This document shows, piece by piece, positions 9,055 to 18,075 of a DNA stretch of 64,000 bases. Made by a program: the position numbers and the translations under genes. Location of the stretch: the NCBI GenBank assembly GCA_023426125.1, contig JAFABI010000041.1, forward strand, positions 124,001 through 188,000. Direction: 5' to 3'. The notes under the pieces were generated by a model. That model made no database searches and was not told the DNA's origin. It was given only the letters and a program-made list of their open reading frames with translations. This stretch comes from Bacillota bacterium. GTDB lineage: Bacteria; Bacillota; Clostridia; Acetivibrionales; DTU013. Numbering within the stretch: position 1 is the stretch's first letter; every line of letters starts with the position of its first letter.

Positions 9055-9824
9055 AAACGGTAAATGGATACATAGAGAGAAAATCTATGCTTTACAAAAC
9101 TGGTGTGGAATATGGAGATTACACAATGAACCATGTTCTCGGCTGTTCACATGGCTGTAAATATCCTTGCTATGCTTTTTTGATGGCAAAGCGTTTCGGT
9201 AAATCAGCTTCATATGATGAATGGATAAAACCTTATTTGGTAAGTAATACGCTGGAGATTCTCGAAAAAGAAATACCGCGTCTGAAGTCGAAAATACAGT
9301 CAGTTCAACTATGCTTTACAACTGATCCATTCATGTATGAATATGATGAGATCAAAGAAATGAGTCTTGCAGCTATTAAAAAGTTAAACACTGCCGGAAT
9401 AAAGTGTACTGTTCTTACAAAAGGGCTTCTTCCGATTGAGTTAGCGGAATATTCGAATGAAAATGAGTATGGTATCACCATTATTTCTCTTGATGAGGAG
9501 TATCGACGCAAAGTCGAGCCTGGCGCCGCATCCTACCGAGAGCGTTTGACGTCACTCCGAGCTCTGAATGACAAAGGTATGCGCACCTGGGTGAGTATTG
9601 AGCCTTACCCAACGCCTAATCTTATTGAGCAGGATATAAATGATATATTGTTAGCCGTTAGCTTCACGGATAAAATCATCTTTGGTAGAACGAATTACAA
9701 TAAAGATATAACTACATACGCGAGGCATAGGGGATTTTATAATGAACAAGCCACAGCAGTTATTAATTTTTGTAATGAGAGGAATATTGCATACCATATC
9801 AAGAATGGTACAATAACAGACTAA
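9051..9824 (+). CDS. radical-SAM-like three-Cys-motif protein, TcmP partner
   Basis: A 257-residue protein with cysteines at 32, 36 and 40 in GCSHGCKYPCYA. This is a CX3CX3C cluster motif instead of the canonical CX3CX2C. The rest (TDPFMYEYDEIKEMSLAAIK, TVLTKGLLPIEL, VSIEPYPTPNLI) fits a TIM-barrel radical-SAM fold. The family is known as the obligate neighbour of TcmP. Here the pair lies between an XRE regulator and a type III mod gene, which suggests a role in modification or defence, but the substrate is unknown. The start overlaps tcmP by ATGA; mod begins 23 bases downstream. Confidence 0.8.
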   Translation: MKTVNGYIERKSMLYKTGVEYGDYTMNHVLGCSHGCKYPCYAFLMAKRFGKSASYDEWIKPYLVSNTLEILEKEIPRLKSKIQSVQLCFTTDPFMYEYDEIKEMSLAAIKKLNTAGIKCTVLTKGLLPIELAEYSNENEYGITIISLDEEYRRKVEPGAASYRERLTSLRALNDKGMRTWVSIEPYPTPNLIEQDINDILLAVSFTDKIIFGRTNYNKDITTYARHRGFYNEQATAVINFCNERNIAYHIKNGTITD

Positions 9825-9847
9825 ATACACTGGGAGGAACACCAATT

Positions 9848-11779
9848 ATGATAAAGGATATAATAGCGGCAAACGAGACAGCCGCACCGAATGACCGAGA
9901 GATTGCCGTACTGAAAGAGCACTTCCCCACTTGTTTTAATGAGGATGGCTCTTTTGATATTAAGCGTTTCAGGGAATTCCTGAGTGATAAGTTGCATGTT
10001 ACGAGCGAGGGCTACGAATTAAAATTCCTTGGGAAGAATTATGCGCGACTACTGGTATCACTTGATACTGCAACTGTTATCCTGCCGGATGAGGAGCATA
10101 ACGCCAAACCAGAGAACGCCGTCAGCGAGAACGTTTATATAAGCGGCGATAATCTCGACGGCTTGAAGCACCTTCTCAAGTCTTACTCACGCCAAGTGAA
10201 ATGTATCTATATCGACCCACCGTATAACACCGGTACTGACGGATTTGTATATAACGACAATTTTAATTTCACTGTAGAGGAACTTTCTGAAAAGTTAAGC
10301 ATTAGCGAAGAACAGGCGCAACGAATATTGACTTTAACGAAACGCGGCTCGGCTTCCCATTCGGCATGGCTGATGTTCATGTACCCGCGTTTGCAATTGG
10401 CGCGGGATTTACTACATGATGACGGAGCAATTTTCATCTCTATTGATGATAACGAGCAGGCTAATCTTAAGTTAATCTGTGATGATATATTTGGTGAGGA
10501 AAATTGCATGGGATGCATTTGCCGTTCCACCGGGCAGACCACTGGTCAGGACAGTGGAGGGTTAGGGTCTTCTTTCGATTATGCATTCATATATGGTCGG
10601 AAACCAGACTTTGATATTTCAGGTTTACCTTTAACTGAACATGATATTAAGCGTTTTAATAATGAAGATGATTTTGGGAAATACGCTTATGATCAATTGC
10701 GAAAAACAGGAAGTAATGATAGACGTGAAGATCGCCCAAATATGTATTACGCTATTAAAGACCCTGATGGAAATGACCTTTATCCAACGGCTACTGCTGG
10801 ATATGAGAGTCGCTGGAGGGTAGAGAAAAAAACATATGATAAGCTTGTTGAGGACGACTACATTTTATGGAAAAAAGCAGAACGTAATGGAGAACTTGTT
10901 TGGTGGCCATACGTAAAATATTATTTAGAGGGTCGTAGTAAACGACCTTCTCCATTATGGACAGATTTAGAGGGGAATAAAAAGGCTACTCGCGAAGTGA
11001 GAGCTTTGTTTGACGGAGTTAAAGTATTTGATTATATTAAGCCTTTGGATTTTATTAAAAGAATTATACAAATTGCGCCCAACATGGAGCCTGATGACAT
11101 CATAGTTGATTTTTTCTCTGGCTCAGCAACAACGGCACATGCAGTAATGGCTCTTGATACGAAATATAGATATATCATGGTTCAATTACCTGCCGAACTG
11201 GATGATACGATAACAAGCCAAAAAGTATCAAAAGAATTTCTGACTTCGATAGGACGAAAGACAACACTTGACCAAGTAGGTATAGAGCGTATTATCCGTG
11301 CCGCTAAGTCCGTTAAGGACGCAAACCCTGACATCACCGCTGACCTTGGCTTCAAGCACTTTACCCTTACCGAGCCATCCGATGAGACATTGGACAAGCT
11401 GGAAGCGTTCACGCCCGAGGAGAACGGACTGATTGTAGCAAATACCATTCTTGATGCCTTCGGTAAACCGACCGTTCTTGCTACCTGGCTTGTGCGCGAT
11501 GGCTACGGCTTTACTGTCGTTCCGGAAGAAGTGGGCTTTGCAGGATACAAAGGCTATTACATTAAGAAGCACCTTTACCTCATTGACAAGGAACTGTCCA
11601 ATGAAGCCATTGAAGCTATTGTAGTGAAATCTGAAACGGATGGCAGTTTTAACCCGGAAAATGTGGTACTATTCGGGTATAGTTTCACTTGGACAGAGGT
11701 TGAATCATTGCAAACAAATTTGAAACGGCTGAAGGATGCGGAGAAGAATCTCCGTATTAACTTCGATGTCCGCTATTGA
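9848..11779 (+). CDS. mod: type III DNA methyltransferase (Mod subunit)
   Basis: Adenine-specific DNA methyltransferase, 643 residues, giving sequence specificity and host protection to a type III restriction system. The catalytic motif DPPYNTGTDGF (about 123) comes before the SAM-binding motif DFFSGSATTAHAV (about 421), the beta-class order. The stretch between (about 220-370) is AT-rich and unlike its flanks, as expected for a swappable target-recognition domain. GGGAGG precedes the ATG. The stop lies 14 bases before the res start, so the two subunits are coupled. Confidence 0.93.
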   Translation: MIKDIIAANETAAPNDREIAVLKEHFPTCFNEDGSFDIKRFREFLSDKLHVTSEGYELKFLGKNYARLLVSLDTATVILPDEEHNAKPENAVSENVYISGDNLDGLKHLLKSYSRQVKCIYIDPPYNTGTDGFVYNDNFNFTVEELSEKLSISEEQAQRILTLTKRGSASHSAWLMFMYPRLQLARDLLHDDGAIFISIDDNEQANLKLICDDIFGEENCMGCICRSTGQTTGQDSGGLGSSFDYAFIYGRKPDFDISGLPLTEHDIKRFNNEDDFGKYAYDQLRKTGSNDRREDRPNMYYAIKDPDGNDLYPTATAGYESRWRVEKKTYDKLVEDDYILWKKAERNGELVWWPYVKYYLEGRSKRPSPLWTDLEGNKKATREVRALFDGVKVFDYIKPLDFIKRIIQIAPNMEPDDIIVDFFSGSATTAHAVMALDTKYRYIMVQLPAELDDTITSQKVSKEFLTSIGRKTTLDQVGIERIIRAAKSVKDANPDITADLGFKHFTLTEPSDETLDKLEAFTPEENGLIVANTILDAFGKPTVLATWLVRDGYGFTVVPEEVGFAGYKGYYIKKHLYLIDKELSNEAIEAIVVKSETDGSFNPENVVLFGYSFTWTEVESLQTNLKRLKDAEKNLRINFDVRY

Positions 11780-11793
11780 TAGGAGGGGATGTT

Positions 11794-14742
11794 ATGGAGC
11801 TTATCCTCCAGCAGGAATTGCCACACCAGCAAAAAGCCATCGATGCAATTTGTGCAGCCCTTGAAAGTGTACAGATTACTGCGCCCACGCAGTTTTTTGA
11901 AAATCCGCAGATTGCCCTTACTGACCCGTGCCTTATGGCCAATATCCGAAATTTGCAGAGTAGTATTCCTGCTGAGTACCGCAGTAGCTCAGTTATCGGG
12001 AATTGCCTGAACCTAGATATAAAAATGGAGACAGGTACCGGCAAGACCTATGTATATACAAAAGTAATGTTTGAACTCCATAAGCGTTACGGTCTTAATA
12101 AATTCATTATTGCCGTACCTTCACTCGCAATCAAAGCTGGAACGGCACAATTCTTAACTGACGAATATGTAAGGCGGCATTTTTCGGACGGATGTGGCTA
12201 TGGCACAGAGTTAGAAGTCGGCGTTCTCGAAGCTGTAAAAAAGAAAAAAGGAAGGCAGTACTTCCCATCTGTGGCCGGAGATTTTGTCAAAGGCTCTTGC
12301 CAAAATACAAAGAAGATTTATGTTATGCTTGTCAATATGCAGCTCTTGACAGGTACAACTATGCTTACCCGTGACGATTACGACTACGGTGTTGAAGGTT
12401 TTTACAGACCGCTCGACGCCATTTGTGCTACTCGCCCTGTGATTATCATTGACGAGCCACACCGTTTTTCACGCATACAGAAAGCGTTTAAGGTTATCAC
12501 GGATGAGATTAAGCCACAGAGTATTATACGTTTTGGCGCAACTTTTCCAGAGACTTCGAGTGGTCGCGGGATCAACAAAATTACTATTAAGGATTATCAA
12601 AATCTGCTTTACGACCTTAACGCATGTGAGTCTTTCAACCAGAACCTCATTAAGGGCGTAGCAAAGGAGCATTTTGATCCTCCATCTAAGCGCGAGGAAA
12701 AATTAAAAATCCTCTCTATCGCAAGCAAGGAGTCGGTGACGTTTCAGTATAAAAAGCGTGATGAAGCCACAAAAACCTACACCTTGAAGACAGGAGATTC
12801 GCTGTCTATTATCAGTGACGCTTTCGAAGGTATTACAATATACGCCATCGGCACCTCCATCGTGGAGTTTTCCAACGGTATTGAGAAGTCTACAGGAGAG
12901 GAAATGGACGTTGAAATCTACATGACCTCGTATCAGGAGCAAATGCTACGCCTGGCTCTCCAACGACACTTTGAAACCGAAAAAGAGAATCTTTGTGCTC
13001 GCACTTTCAAAATCAAAACCCTTGCACTATTCTTTATTGATGATATATCTTCGTATCGTCCGAATGGTGGAGGTAAATCTCCGTACCTGCTCCTTACTTT
13101 TGAACGCCTGCTGAAAGAGCGGATTGAAGCTGTACTTGCCACTCTTACCGAACATGATACCGAATACCGCACATATTTGGAAGTGAGCCTTGCCGATATT
13201 TCTGCTTGTCATGCAGGATATTTTTCTCAGGATAACAGCGATTCAGACGAGGATATTGCAAAGGAAGTCGATGCTATCCTGCACGGCAAAAAACAGCTTC
13301 TGTCCTTTAAAAATGCAGAAGGCAGTTACAATACATTGCGTTTTCTGTTCTCAAAGTGGACGCTTAAGGAGGGTTGGGATAACCCGAATGTATTCACCAT
13401 TGCAAAGCTTCGCTCCAGCGGAAATGAAAACAGCAAGTTGCAGGAAGTCGGACGCGGCCTACGCCTGCCTGTTGACGAAAACGGAAACCGCATATCAAAC
13501 GAGGAATTTCAGTTAAACTACATTGTGGACTTTACAGAAGCGGATTTTGCACAACGCTTGATCGACCAGATAAACGGCGAAATCCCACAGGCCTCTTTAA
13601 TCAGCGAGGTACGGCTTGGACAGGTAGCCAAGAAACTTGGTATGACCTCTGATGACTTGTTTGATGCCATATATGATAAGCACTACATTGACAGACGCAT
13701 GAATATTAAGTCAGACACTCGGGATGCTTTTTTTGCAGAATATCCCGACTTTGCCTCTGGACTTTACTCAGGTAAAGTCAAAGACCGCAATGTTACAAAG
13801 CCGAAGCCTATTAAAATCCGTAAGGCGGTTTATAGTGAAATCCGGGAGCTTTGGGAAAAAATCAACCAGAGATATCTGCTTTTCTATGATGCAGATCTGG
13901 ATGCAGGCATGGATTCCGTAGTGCTGTCAGTGCTTGAGCAGGGTATATTTACCGATGCCATCATGACCAGCACGAGGGAAATTGTTGATAGCGATGGTAT
14001 CCATATGTCTGTAGTTTCCGAAACGGGAGTGCAATATACCGTAATACGCCCAATTGCCTATAACCTTTTTCTAAAACGTATATCGCGAGTCACAAACATT
14101 CCCATTGCGGTTTTGCATAAAGCAATGTGTGAATATGTTAAAAAACACGGTACTGTTGACCCTAAATACATCAACGAAAACTCTATGAGTAACTTCGTAC
14201 ATAAGTTTCAAGAATGGAAGAATGGTAGCCTGCAAGGTCGTTTCCGCTATATAAAAAGTAATACCCCGCTTGGAGCTACCGCACTGACCTATGCGGACGG
14301 ATCACCGCGCGAAGACATCGCCCAGGGGCGTATCGGCACCAAAATTGCTCCTGGAACACCGAGCGCAAAATATTTGTATGATGCTTTCGCTTTCGATTCA
14401 CCATTGGAACAACAGAATATAATGACATCAGATATTGAAGAAGTGGCCGTGTACGGGAAAATTCCTCGGAGCAGTATTGCCATCCCGACAATTACTGGCG
14501 GTATGTATAGTCCTGACTTTATGTATGTAGTTAGGCGTAAGAATGGAGAGAAAGAATTAAACATCATCGTAGAAACTAAGGATGTTGAAAATAAAGATAC
14601 CCTGCGTGGTGAAGAAGCTATCAAGATAAGCTGTGCCGAAATCTTTTTTAAGATGCTTGCTGGTGACGGCTACAAAGTTCAGTTCCATACGCAACTTGGC
14701 AACAAGCGAATGAAACAGATTATTGATGAAGTCTTAGCATGA
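11794..14742 (+). CDS. res: type III restriction endonuclease (Res subunit)
   Basis: ATP-dependent helicase-nuclease that cleaves unmodified DNA together with Mod; 982 residues, normal length. Visible are Walker A METGTGKT (about 78-85), the DEAD-box variant IIDEPHRFSR (about 218), IRFGATF, motif VI QEVGRGLRLP, and a C-terminal PD-(D/E)xK nuclease site with SPDF near 905 and VETK near 926. All look intact, so the enzyme should be active. A TTG 18 bases upstream is in frame, but AGGAGGGG lies after it and fits the ATG at 11794. Confidence 0.93.
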   Translation: MELILQQELPHQQKAIDAICAALESVQITAPTQFFENPQIALTDPCLMANIRNLQSSIPAEYRSSSVIGNCLNLDIKMETGTGKTYVYTKVMFELHKRYGLNKFIIAVPSLAIKAGTAQFLTDEYVRRHFSDGCGYGTELEVGVLEAVKKKKGRQYFPSVAGDFVKGSCQNTKKIYVMLVNMQLLTGTTMLTRDDYDYGVEGFYRPLDAICATRPVIIIDEPHRFSRIQKAFKVITDEIKPQSIIRFGATFPETSSGRGINKITIKDYQNLLYDLNACESFNQNLIKGVAKEHFDPPSKREEKLKILSIASKESVTFQYKKRDEATKTYTLKTGDSLSIISDAFEGITIYAIGTSIVEFSNGIEKSTGEEMDVEIYMTSYQEQMLRLALQRHFETEKENLCARTFKIKTLALFFIDDISSYRPNGGGKSPYLLLTFERLLKERIEAVLATLTEHDTEYRTYLEVSLADISACHAGYFSQDNSDSDEDIAKEVDAILHGKKQLLSFKNAEGSYNTLRFLFSKWTLKEGWDNPNVFTIAKLRSSGNENSKLQEVGRGLRLPVDENGNRISNEEFQLNYIVDFTEADFAQRLIDQINGEIPQASLISEVRLGQVAKKLGMTSDDLFDAIYDKHYIDRRMNIKSDTRDAFFAEYPDFASGLYSGKVKDRNVTKPKPIKIRKAVYSEIRELWEKINQRYLLFYDADLDAGMDSVVLSVLEQGIFTDAIMTSTREIVDSDGIHMSVVSETGVQYTVIRPIAYNLFLKRISRVTNIPIAVLHKAMCEYVKKHGTVDPKYINENSMSNFVHKFQEWKNGSLQGRFRYIKSNTPLGATALTYADGSPREDIAQGRIGTKIAPGTPSAKYLYDAFAFDSPLEQQNIMTSDIEEVAVYGKIPRSSIAIPTITGGMYSPDFMYVVRRKNGEKELNIIVETKDVENKDTLRGEEAIKISCAEIFFKMLAGDGYKVQFHTQLGNKRMKQIIDEVLA

Positions 14743-14762
14743 CGCATAGAAAGGAGCGCTCA

Positions 14763-14842
14763 ATGTCTCTAGAAATTGTCCGCAATGATATTTACAAAAA
14801 TGCGTGTTGACGCCATAGTCAACGCTGCTAATAGTCGCCTTC
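14763..14842 (+). pseudogene. 5' fragment of a macro-domain gene
   Basis: Directly after res, an ATG with AAAGGAG upstream begins MSLEIVRNDI. One extra T in the run at 14791-14793 breaks the frame. Read in the shifted frame it continues TKMRVDAIVNAANSRL, the characteristic start of ADP-ribose-binding macro domains. Homology stops about 40 bases before the insertion sequence. Macro-domain proteins commonly follow type III res genes, so this was probably part of the island before the insertion sequence and a deletion destroyed it. Confidence 0.75.
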
Positions 14843-14883
14843 AAGCTTTGCGGATTATCCGAAACGAGGCTGAATAGTCATCC

Positions 14884-16350
14884 GTGTAAATGGTAATAAT
14901 CTCCATATAAATGAATGGAGGTTATACAATGAAAACATCAAAAAACATCCTTAGTGAAAAGGAAATGGAACTAGTCAGTCTGCTAATGCAGGACTGCAAA
15001 AGCACAGGTGATATTCAGTCGAAGCTGAAAAGGCTGTTTGCTGGGACAATTGAACAAATGCTCGAAGCAGAGATGGATGAACATCTAGGGTATGAAAAAC
15101 ATGACATTGCAGGCAACAACACCGGGAATTCCCGCAATGGGTACAATCACAAGACCATCATCAGTGATTACGGTGAGAATGAAATTGCGGTACCACGCGA
15201 CCGAAACGGCGAATTTGAACCTAAAGTCCTGGAAAAACGTCAGACACGTACAGATGAAATCGAACAGAAGATACTGGCAATGTACGCAAAAGGGATGAGC
15301 CAGCGCGACATTGAGGATAATTTACGGGAGATTTATGGGGCGGAAATCCCACAAACGATGATTTCTAAAATAACAGACAAAATACTGCCAGAAGTAAATG
15401 AGTGGCAGAACCGGCCGCTGGAGTCGGTTTACCCCATAATTTACTTTGATGGGATCATGTTTAAAAGCCGTAAAAGATAGCCAAATTATTAACAAATGTG
15501 TCTACTCTGTTCTTGGCATTGATATGAACGGACAGAAAGATGTTTTGGGGATTTGGATCAGCGAAAACGAGAGTGCAAGCTTTTATGCATCAATTTGCTC
15601 TGACCTCAAAAAGCGGGGCATAGTGGATATATTGATTGCCTGCCATGATAATCTGAAAGGGCTGGTGGAAGCCATAAATGCAGTTTTTCCAAATGCAAAA
15701 CAGCAACTTTGTATTGTCCATCAAATTCGGAATTCGACTAAATTTGTACAATACAAGGACAGAAAAGCAATCTGCGCTGACCTTAAGAAAATTTACGGCG
15801 CAGTTAATTTGGACAATGCAGAGTATGCAAAAGAAGAATTTAGGGAAAAATGGGATAGGAAGTACCCGTCCATTCTGCGATCCTGGGATACGAACTGGGC
15901 AGAGCTTACCACGTTTTTCAATTATCCAGAACAGATCCGGCATTTGATTTATACAACGAACGCAGTGGAAGCGTATCACAGAATGGTGCGGAAATTCACC
16001 AAAACAAAATCCATTTTCCCCACTGACGATTCGATACGGAAAGTGGTATTCCTTTCGGCTAAGGAAATCACAAAAAAGTGGACGCAGCCAGCAAGGGACT
16101 GGGCAATGGCATATAGCCAGATTATGATATTTTTTGCGGATAGATTTGTGGCATAAAACCTTGAGGGCTCTGCCCTCAAACTCCCGAGGTTTATCCGCTC
16201 GGAGCTTACCGATGAATAGAAAAACGGCGAACAATAAAGTCCGCCATTCATCGTATAAGCCACAGCAAGCGTGGGTCGCTCCTCAGCGTTGCCCGATTTA
16301 TGCTGCATTATAATCATTAACAAAATTTTGGCAGATTATACCATTTACAC
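14884..16350 (+). mobile_element. IS256-family insertion sequence
   Basis: An element of about 1.47 kb with imperfect terminal inverted repeats: GTGTAAATGGTAATAATCT at 14884-14902, and its near complement at 16333-16350 (one base shorter). It encodes one mutator-type transposase, now frameshifted. The 8-9 bases flanking the ends do not match, so no target duplication survives. Different broken genes abut each side (macro domain left, sigma factor right), which points to a deletion next to the element after insertion. Confidence 0.85.
14929..16156 (+). pseudogene. frameshifted IS256-family transposase
   Basis: DDE transposase of the mutator/IS256 type, in two frames. The first (from 14929, after a GGAGG site) holds MLEAEMDEHLGYEKHD and IIYFDGIMFKSRKR before a stop at 15478. 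The second resumes as KDSQIINKCVYSVLGIDMNG. One extra A in the AAAA run at about 15472-15475 explains the shift. Catalytic residues remain visible: Asp in YFDGIMF, Asp in CHDNLKGL, Glu in TTNAVEAYHRMVR. IS256 transposases do not normally need frameshifting, so I call it inactive. A sequencing error in the short A run is an alternative. Confidence 0.85.
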
Positions 16351-16564
16351 TGAGGAATATTCACTCCCTCCGAAACACTTACTTTTGATTGCTGTTCAAA
16401 CGCTCTTAAATATGTTTCTTGAAATAAGTCGTCTCTGCGTCCTCTTTGGAATATGTAAGATTTCGGCAAAACCTGTAGACTGAATTACCGTACTCATCCA
16501 TTAAAGCCGTTAGCTTATCATGTGGGATTGCTTGATTGACTTTTATTGCGCGCAATATTTCCAC
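16351..16564 (-). pseudogene. 5' fragment of an ECF-type sigma factor gene
   Basis: On the minus strand a GTG at 16564 with AAAGGAAG upstream starts VEILRAIKVNQAIPHDKL, then LMDEYGNSVYRFCRNLTYS. After a shift near 16430 (two extra bases or one lost) it reads DDLFQETYLRAFEQ, the conserved region 2 of ECF sigma factors. It is cut off exactly at the right end of the insertion sequence, so the rest is gone. Confidence 0.65.
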
Positions 16565-16820
16565 CCTTGACTTCCTTTTAAAATCCCGTACACTTGTAAA
16601 TAGTCGCGGGACTTCAAACAGTTCATTTTATAAAAATTTTCTTTATATATTACTTATCTATCATTTTTTTGCAGTAAGTACATATGGATGCACTCTGAAG
16701 GTGATATTTATGAAAAGATTTCCTATGCAGGAAAGCAGGCTCTTGTGATAAATCAGGGTATTTATTGTATTTTTGAGTAAAGAGAAGGAATGTGTCATTA
16801 TATAAAAATGACTAAACACA
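16565..16820. other. intergenic stretch with no recognised content
   Basis: AT-rich sequence between the sigma-factor fragment and the terminator at 16821. I see no gene, repeat or convincing structure; short open frames here have no similarity I can recognise. Confidence 0.5.
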
Positions 16821-16873
16821 AAAAACGGGGGATAAATAGTAAATTAACCAACTTTAATCTTTATCCCCGTTTT
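16821..16873 (-). terminator. terminator of the URO-D-like gene
   Basis: AAAACGGGGATAAA-type arms at 16861-16873 and 16821-16836 are complementary around a roughly 25-base loop. Read on the minus strand the stem ends in a GTTTTTTG tract, about 30 bases after the stop codon at 16902. Confidence 0.75.
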
Positions 16874-16901
16874 CGCTATTGTATTGCTGTCAATCAGAAA
16901 T

Positions 16902-17936
16902 CTACCCTTTATTCACCGCTTTAAAAAGCGCTTCCACATTTGCGGGGGTGATATCCGGCAAAATCGCTTCATGGCTGGGCGAGATGATCAGGCCGGTAGG
17001 AAACAGCTTCTTCAATTCCGCCACTTTGTCCAGAATCTGCTGCGGGGTTCCGTTGACCAGCAGATTTTGGGCATCAACGCCGCCGCAGAAGGACACTTTA
17101 TCGCCAAATTCCTTTTTCAGCTTGTACGGGTCCATATCTTTCGCCAGCGCCTGTATGGGGTGTATAACATCAACTCCTGCTTCGATCAGGTCGGGAATGA
17201 TATCGAAAATGGCGCCGCAGGAATGATGAAACACTTTCAGGTTATAGCGCTTTGCCTGTTGAATCAGCCTACGTGTACCCGGGAGTACAAACTCACGCAG
17301 GGAATCCGGCGACAGCATAAGGCCGGATTGGCTTCCGAAGTCGTTGCCGATGAGAACCGCATGGAGCTTTCCTCTGGTTTCGCTGTAGAATATTTCATTT
17401 GCCTCAAGATAAAATTCGGTGATCCTGTCGATGACGGCCCTGAACATTTCAGGCTCCGTCAGCATCTTTACCAGCGCCGTTTCCATGCCGAAGGCGGAAC
17501 ATGCGTCCTGAAAATGAGCAGACCATATCACCCCCATAATGGGATAGCCCTGCGGCGCTTCCTCTACTACCCTTCTGCATTGGGCGCGGTCTATATACTT
17601 CGAAGGCTCGGGCCAATCAAAATCGTCAACTCTCGACGGATCACTGTAATCTTCAAAAAAGCCCGGGGCAGTCAAGGTTCTTTCATCCTGGGCCCCTTCG
17701 GTACTCCCGGAAAAATTGAGCGCCGTGCATATTTGATTGCTGGCCGGCGAATCATAGGGCATTTCTACCGGATAGATATCATCGTCCAGCTTGAATTTCA
17801 ACCGGTCAACGCTGTTCACGTTAAAATGCCGGAAAAGGCCGTCATAGGATTTGGGGACAGGAAGCCCAAGCCATGATGCGGGTTTGTCGACGGGTTTTCT
17901 CTCAATGGTCGCGTAAAATCTCTCAATATGGTTCAT
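16902..17936 (-). CDS. uroporphyrinogen decarboxylase-like protein
   Basis: A 344-residue protein of the URO-D superfamily (HemE/MtaA/CmuA fold). Such proteins in Clostridia often act as methyltransferases on corrinoid or other cofactors instead of in haem synthesis, but no corrinoid protein lies nearby, so I give no reaction. Recognisable are FHHSCGAIFDIIPDLIEAGV and DVIHPIQALAKDMDPYKLK with the late-barrel histidine, and FCGGVDAQNLLVNGTPQQI. AAAGGAGG precedes the ATG. It is divergent from an AraC regulator, a pairing seen again at 36907/38195. Confidence 0.8.
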   Translation of the reverse strand: MNHIERFYATIERKPVDKPASWLGLPVPKSYDGLFRHFNVNSVDRLKFKLDDDIYPVEMPYDSPASNQICTALNFSGSTEGAQDERTLTAPGFFEDYSDPSRVDDFDWPEPSKYIDRAQCRRVVEEAPQGYPIMGVIWSAHFQDACSAFGMETALVKMLTEPEMFRAVIDRITEFYLEANEIFYSETRGKLHAVLIGNDFGSQSGLMLSPDSLREFVLPGTRRLIQQAKRYNLKVFHHSCGAIFDIIPDLIEAGVDVIHPIQALAKDMDPYKLKKEFGDKVSFCGGVDAQNLLVNGTPQQILDKVAELKKLFPTGLIISPSHEAILPDITPANVEALFKAVNKG

Positions 17937-17996
17937 AAAAGCCTCCTTTTGGGTATTTCGCTTCTAAAAAGCGGATCGATGGGGCGACATAACGGA

Positions 17997-18024
17997 TTGA
18001 CAAGGACTTAATGGATATTATAAG
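17997..18024 (+). promoter_or_regulatory. promoter of the AraC gene at 18076
   Basis: TTGACA at 17997-18002 and TATAAG at 18019-18024 with a 16-base spacer. The start point would fall near 18031, leaving a short leader with the AAAGGAG site at 18059-18065. Confidence 0.55.
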
Positions 18025-18075
18025 CTATGTGTGATGTCAAAGTACATGTATATAATCGAAAGGAGCATGTGTCTT

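Noticed and set aside
14870..16361. Target duplication of the IS256 element (GAATAGTC left, GAATATTC right)
   Set aside because: The two words are not adjacent to the element ends and differ; they look like chance similarity.
16884..17876. 330-codon plus-strand frame over the URO-D-like gene
   Set aside because: The minus-strand protein has URO-D motifs, a ribosome site and a terminator; the plus frame is a shadow.
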